A stretch of 7,832 nucleotides of DNA from Chloroflexota bacterium (GTDB lineage: Bacteria > Chloroflexota > Dehalococcoidia > SAR202 > UBA11138), in assembly GCA_022561955.1 (NCBI GenBank), contig JADFQF010000055.1, forward strand, positions 1 through 7,832. The letters run 5' to 3'. Position 1 is the first letter of the stretch; each line of letters starts with the position of its first letter. Shown piece by piece: positions 6,497-7,832 of this stretch. The notes under the pieces were generated by a model, which made no database searches, was not told where the DNA came from, and was given only the letters and a program-made list of their open reading frames with translations. A program made the translations under genes and the position numbers.

Positions 6497-6636
6497 TTGC
6501 CATCCAAGATGCTCCATTTATCCTCATAGTGCGGGCTAGCCACTCCGAACCACCTACAAGAGTGCTGGAACGGCTCTTTCTGACCATACTCGCCCAAAAG
6601 GTGGCGCACCTTGCCCAGGGCAGCCTCGATCTGATC
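6493..6636 (-). pseudogene. 47-codon tail of an unidentified protein, no start
   Basis: On the minus strand, starting at GAT (6636), a 47-residue frame ends at TGA (6493-6495). It reads DQIEAALGKVRHLLGEYG followed by QKEPFQHSCRWFGVAS and a final WSILDGN. It begins with a plausible amphipathic helix, and its codons look like real coding sequence. I do not recognise the family. It does not match an SDR and lies in a different frame from the SDR start fragment immediately upstream, so the two do not form one gene. It is most likely the 3' end of a gene whose 5' part has been lost. Confidence 0.45.
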
Positions 6637-6638
6637 AC

Positions 6639-6689
6639 GATTCCGTTCGCTCCGCCGGTGACTATCGCGACCCTGCCTTTGAGTGCCAA
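6639..6689 (-). pseudogene. First 17 codons of a lost SDR oxidoreductase
   Basis: From TTG at 6689 the minus strand encodes LALKGRVAIVTGGANGI, the unmistakable first strand and glycine-rich loop of a short-chain dehydrogenase. An AGGAG ribosome site lies eight bases upstream. The resemblance stops abruptly after GGA ATC G, where SDRs continue with Gly and an alanine-rich helix. The frame carries on to 6405, but with arginine- and serine-rich sequence unlike any SDR. It is distinct from the intact SDR at 4058-4840. It is best explained as the 5' remnant of a deleted gene. Confidence 0.7.
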
Positions 6690-6728
6690 CGCTTCGCTCC
6701 TGTGACTGAGTGGCCCCAATCCTACCAT

Positions 6729-6756
6729 TTTTTTGTTTACCGTTTTTTGCTTGCCG
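6729..6756. repeat. Two adjacent 14-bp T-tract repeats
   Basis: TTTTTTGTTTACCG (6729-6742) is followed directly by TTTTTTGCTTGCCG (6743-6756), matching at 12 of 14 positions. The pair sits in the gap between the divergent SDR remnant and B3/4 gene. It may be a slippage duplication, a pair of protein-binding sites or a bent upstream element. No convincing plus-strand -35/-10 pair for the B3/4 gene is seen between it and 6870. Confidence 0.55.
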
Positions 6757-6869
6757 GTTCCTCGTACTGTGAACGGGCGATGTCCTGTGTGCCGCCCATC
6801 CAAGAAACTTTCGGGTAAAATCGCGTAAGGATAGCTGCGAAAACGAATCCTATTCAAGCGAGGCAAGTA

Positions 6870-7409
6870 TTGAGCAGAGGAATCTCTTATTCTGTAGACG
6901 AAAAAATATTCGAAAATTTTCCCGGCTACGTACGGGGCGTGGTCGTCGCTTCGGGCGTCACGAACGTCGAATCGCCGGCGACGCTGGTCGCGCTGCTACG
7001 AGACGCCGAGGACGCCCTGCGATCTCAGGTCAGCGTCGAGCGCGTGGCCGAGCATCCCAGGATCGCGAGCTGGCGCGAGGCTTTTCGGTCTTTCGGCGCG
7101 CGGCCCAGCGACTATCGCTCGTCCATCGAGGCCATGGCCCGGCGCGTCCTCAGGGGCCATGAGCTGCCGTCGATCAACGCGCTGGTGGACATCGGCAACA
7201 TCGTATCCCTGCGGCACATGATTCCCGTGGGCGGGCACGACTTCGGCGTCATGCGGGCCGACGTCGCGCTCCGTTTCGCGACGGGCGCCGAGGTGTTCCT
7301 TGCCATTGGCTCAGACGAAGCGGAGCACCCCGAGCCGGGCGAGGTCGTCTTCGCGGAGGGAGACACGGTCTTGACTCGGCGCTGGGTCTGGCGTGCGTAT
7401 ATTGGATAA
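6870..7409 (+). CDS. B3/4 (PheRS beta tRNA-binding-like) domain protein, C-terminally truncated
   Basis: A stand-alone B3/4-domain protein, the domain found in the phenylalanyl-tRNA synthetase beta subunit. The free-standing family (COG3382-like) has no settled function; editing of mischarged tRNA or metabolite binding is suspected. Family marks are [22 protein letters not shown] (67-88), [26 protein letters not shown] (99-124) and [20 protein letters not shown] (156-175). The reading stops four residues later, at 179. Relatives, as I recall them, continue with a strand containing T-x-x-A-x-I-T-x-E and reach about 220-240 residues, so the C-terminus is missing. The start is TTG at 6870 with GAGG six bases upstream; the frame opens after TAA at 6816-6818 and has no ATG or GTG before 6870. 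Its end lies exactly at the junction with the DUF2232-like fragment. It may be folded and functional, or a decaying remnant. Confidence 0.78.
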   Translation: MSRGISYSVDEKIFENFPGYVRGVVVASGVTNVESPATLVALLRDAEDALRSQVSVERVAEHPRIASWREAFRSFGARPSDYRSSIEAMARRVLRGHELPSINALVDIGNIVSLRHMIPVGGHDFGVMRADVALRFATGAEVFLAIGSDEAEHPEPGEVVFAEGDTVLTRRWVWRAYIG

Positions 7410-7618
7410 ACGGCTTTGGTATCTTGTTGTACGGGCTCAAGACCTTTCAAGTGACCGGATTTTGGTACTATTTGCCACTGGTGCTGATGTTCATGCCCCA
7501 GTTTGGCGCGCCCATCTTGCTGACCTCGCTCGGTTTCTTCGACACATGGTGGGAGCTGCGGCGCAGGATGGACTTGGCCGCGGCCCGGCGCAAAGACCAG
7601 GACAACGAGAACAGTTGA
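7409..7618 (+). pseudogene. C-terminal fragment of a DUF2232-like (YybS-type) membrane protein
   Basis: The frame reads [21 protein letters not shown] (with a membrane-type stretch [13 protein letters not shown]), then [21 protein letters not shown], and ends in a charged tail at TGA 7616-7618. One or two hydrophobic segments followed by a G-x-x-D-x-W-x-x-x-R-R ending, placed directly before rplI, match the C-terminus of DUF2232 proteins, which typically exceed 250 residues. All upstream membrane segments are missing: the frame merges with the B3/4 gene in another phase and has no ribosome site. TTG codons at 7424 and 7427 could allow a 63-64 residue product. I judge it a remnant of the original rplI neighbour; DUF2232 assignment is by pattern and position. 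Confidence 0.6.
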
Positions 7619-7634
7619 GCAACGAAGATTTGCA

Positions 7635-7698
7635 GCCGCCCCATTGCGGGCGGCGGCGGAAAGCAATAACGGACTTCACAACCGGCGGCCACGCCGCC
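7635..7698 (+). promoter_or_regulatory. Two GC-rich hairpins in the rplI leader
   Basis: GCCGCCC/GGGCGGC (7635-7641 with 7648-7654, 6-base loop) and GGCGGC/GCCGCC (7684-7689 with 7693-7698, loop CAC) lie in the 98 bases before rplI. Neither is followed by a U run, so they are not simple terminators. They could be a processing or regulatory structure in the ribosomal-protein transcript, or chance pairing in GC-rich DNA. Confidence 0.4.
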
Positions 7699-7716
7699 AC
7701 GGCAGGAGCAGGAACG

Positions 7717-7832
7717 ATGAAGATCATCCTGAGCGAGGATGTGGACAACCTCGGCGAGATGGGCCAGACGGTAAACGTCGCGCCCGGCTATGCGCGGAAC
7801 TACCTCATCCCCCGCAAGCTGGCCGTGCTAGC
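7717..7832 (+). CDS. rplI: 50S ribosomal protein L9 (N-terminal 38 residues; continues beyond window)
   Basis: L9 binds 23S rRNA at the base of the L1 stalk through its N-terminal domain and helps keep the reading frame. The visible residues [28 protein letters not shown] and IPRKLAVL match the L9 N-terminal domain closely. They include the G-x-x-G (13-16) and V-x-x-G-Y-x-x-N-Y-L (21-30) signature. The ATG at 7717 has AGGAG eight bases upstream. In many bacteria rplI ends the rpsF-ssb-rpsR operon. Here rpsR, ssb and rpsF are not immediately upstream; a DUF2232-like tail and a truncated B3/4 gene stand in their place. Confidence 0.95.
   Translation, partial: MKIILSEDVDNLGEMGQTVNVAPGYARNYLIPRKLAVL

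Noticed and set aside
6335..6517. Upstream in-frame ATG (6517) as start of the flavoprotein
   Set aside because: It lies above the best promoter and adds 61 residues without family resemblance; the ATG at 6334 has a ribosome site and gives the usual 395-residue length.
6405..6866. 153-codon minus-strand frame as an intact SDR-like protein
   Set aside because: Only 17 codons resemble an SDR; the rest is incoherent, and its first ATG is far above the ribosome site at the TTG.

Overview
The window reads as about 7.8 kb of a GC-rich bacterial chromosome. It holds single-copy housekeeping sequence (rplI), a run of catabolic and redox genes, frequent TTG or GTG starts, and a hairpin-rich intergenic repeat. 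A DUF2232-like tail directly before rplI is an arrangement I associate with Chloroflexota and Firmicutes. With the high GC and the mix of FAD oxidase, SDR and acyl-CoA-dehydrogenase-like genes, a Chloroflexota (Dehalococcoidia/SAR202-like) source is my best guess. That is inference only, since no 16S or other decisive marker is present.

Bases 1-6700 read leftwards (minus strand). A 5'-complete but truncated GlcD-type FAD oxidase (1-777) has a probable promoter just upstream. Bases 778-1244 hold no gene, but contain a 2.2-copy ~110-bp tandem repeat of strong hairpins. A small GT2 glycosyltransferase follows (1245-1898), then about 300 bp with no gene. A glutaredoxin-like gene (2883-3098) and a Thioredoxin_9-type gene (2200-2826) form a thiol-redox operon behind a near-consensus promoter (3127-3154). 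An SDR dehydrogenase (4058-4840) and an EamA/DMT permease (3175-4050), 7 bp apart, form a second operon. After a comparatively AT-rich 306-bp gap comes an acyl-CoA-dehydrogenase-fold flavoprotein (5147-6334) with a very good sigma70-type promoter (6468-6496).

The right end reads rightwards and looks rearranged. Between 6493 and 6689 lie two gene fragments joined out of frame: the first 17 codons of an SDR, complete with ribosome site, and a 47-codon tail of another protein. On the plus strand, a B3/4-domain protein (6870-7409) stops right after its W-x-W-R motif, short of the family's usual length. It runs directly into the C-terminal part of a DUF2232-like membrane protein (7409-7618), followed by rplI (7717-end, truncated by the window).

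I see no new multi-gene defence or mobile system. The items most worth a second look are the two fusion scars beside rplI, the acyl-CoA-dehydrogenase homologue with His-Pro-Ala-Asn where the catalytic Glu is usual, the Trx9/Grx operon with a CGDA active site, and the hairpin repeat array.
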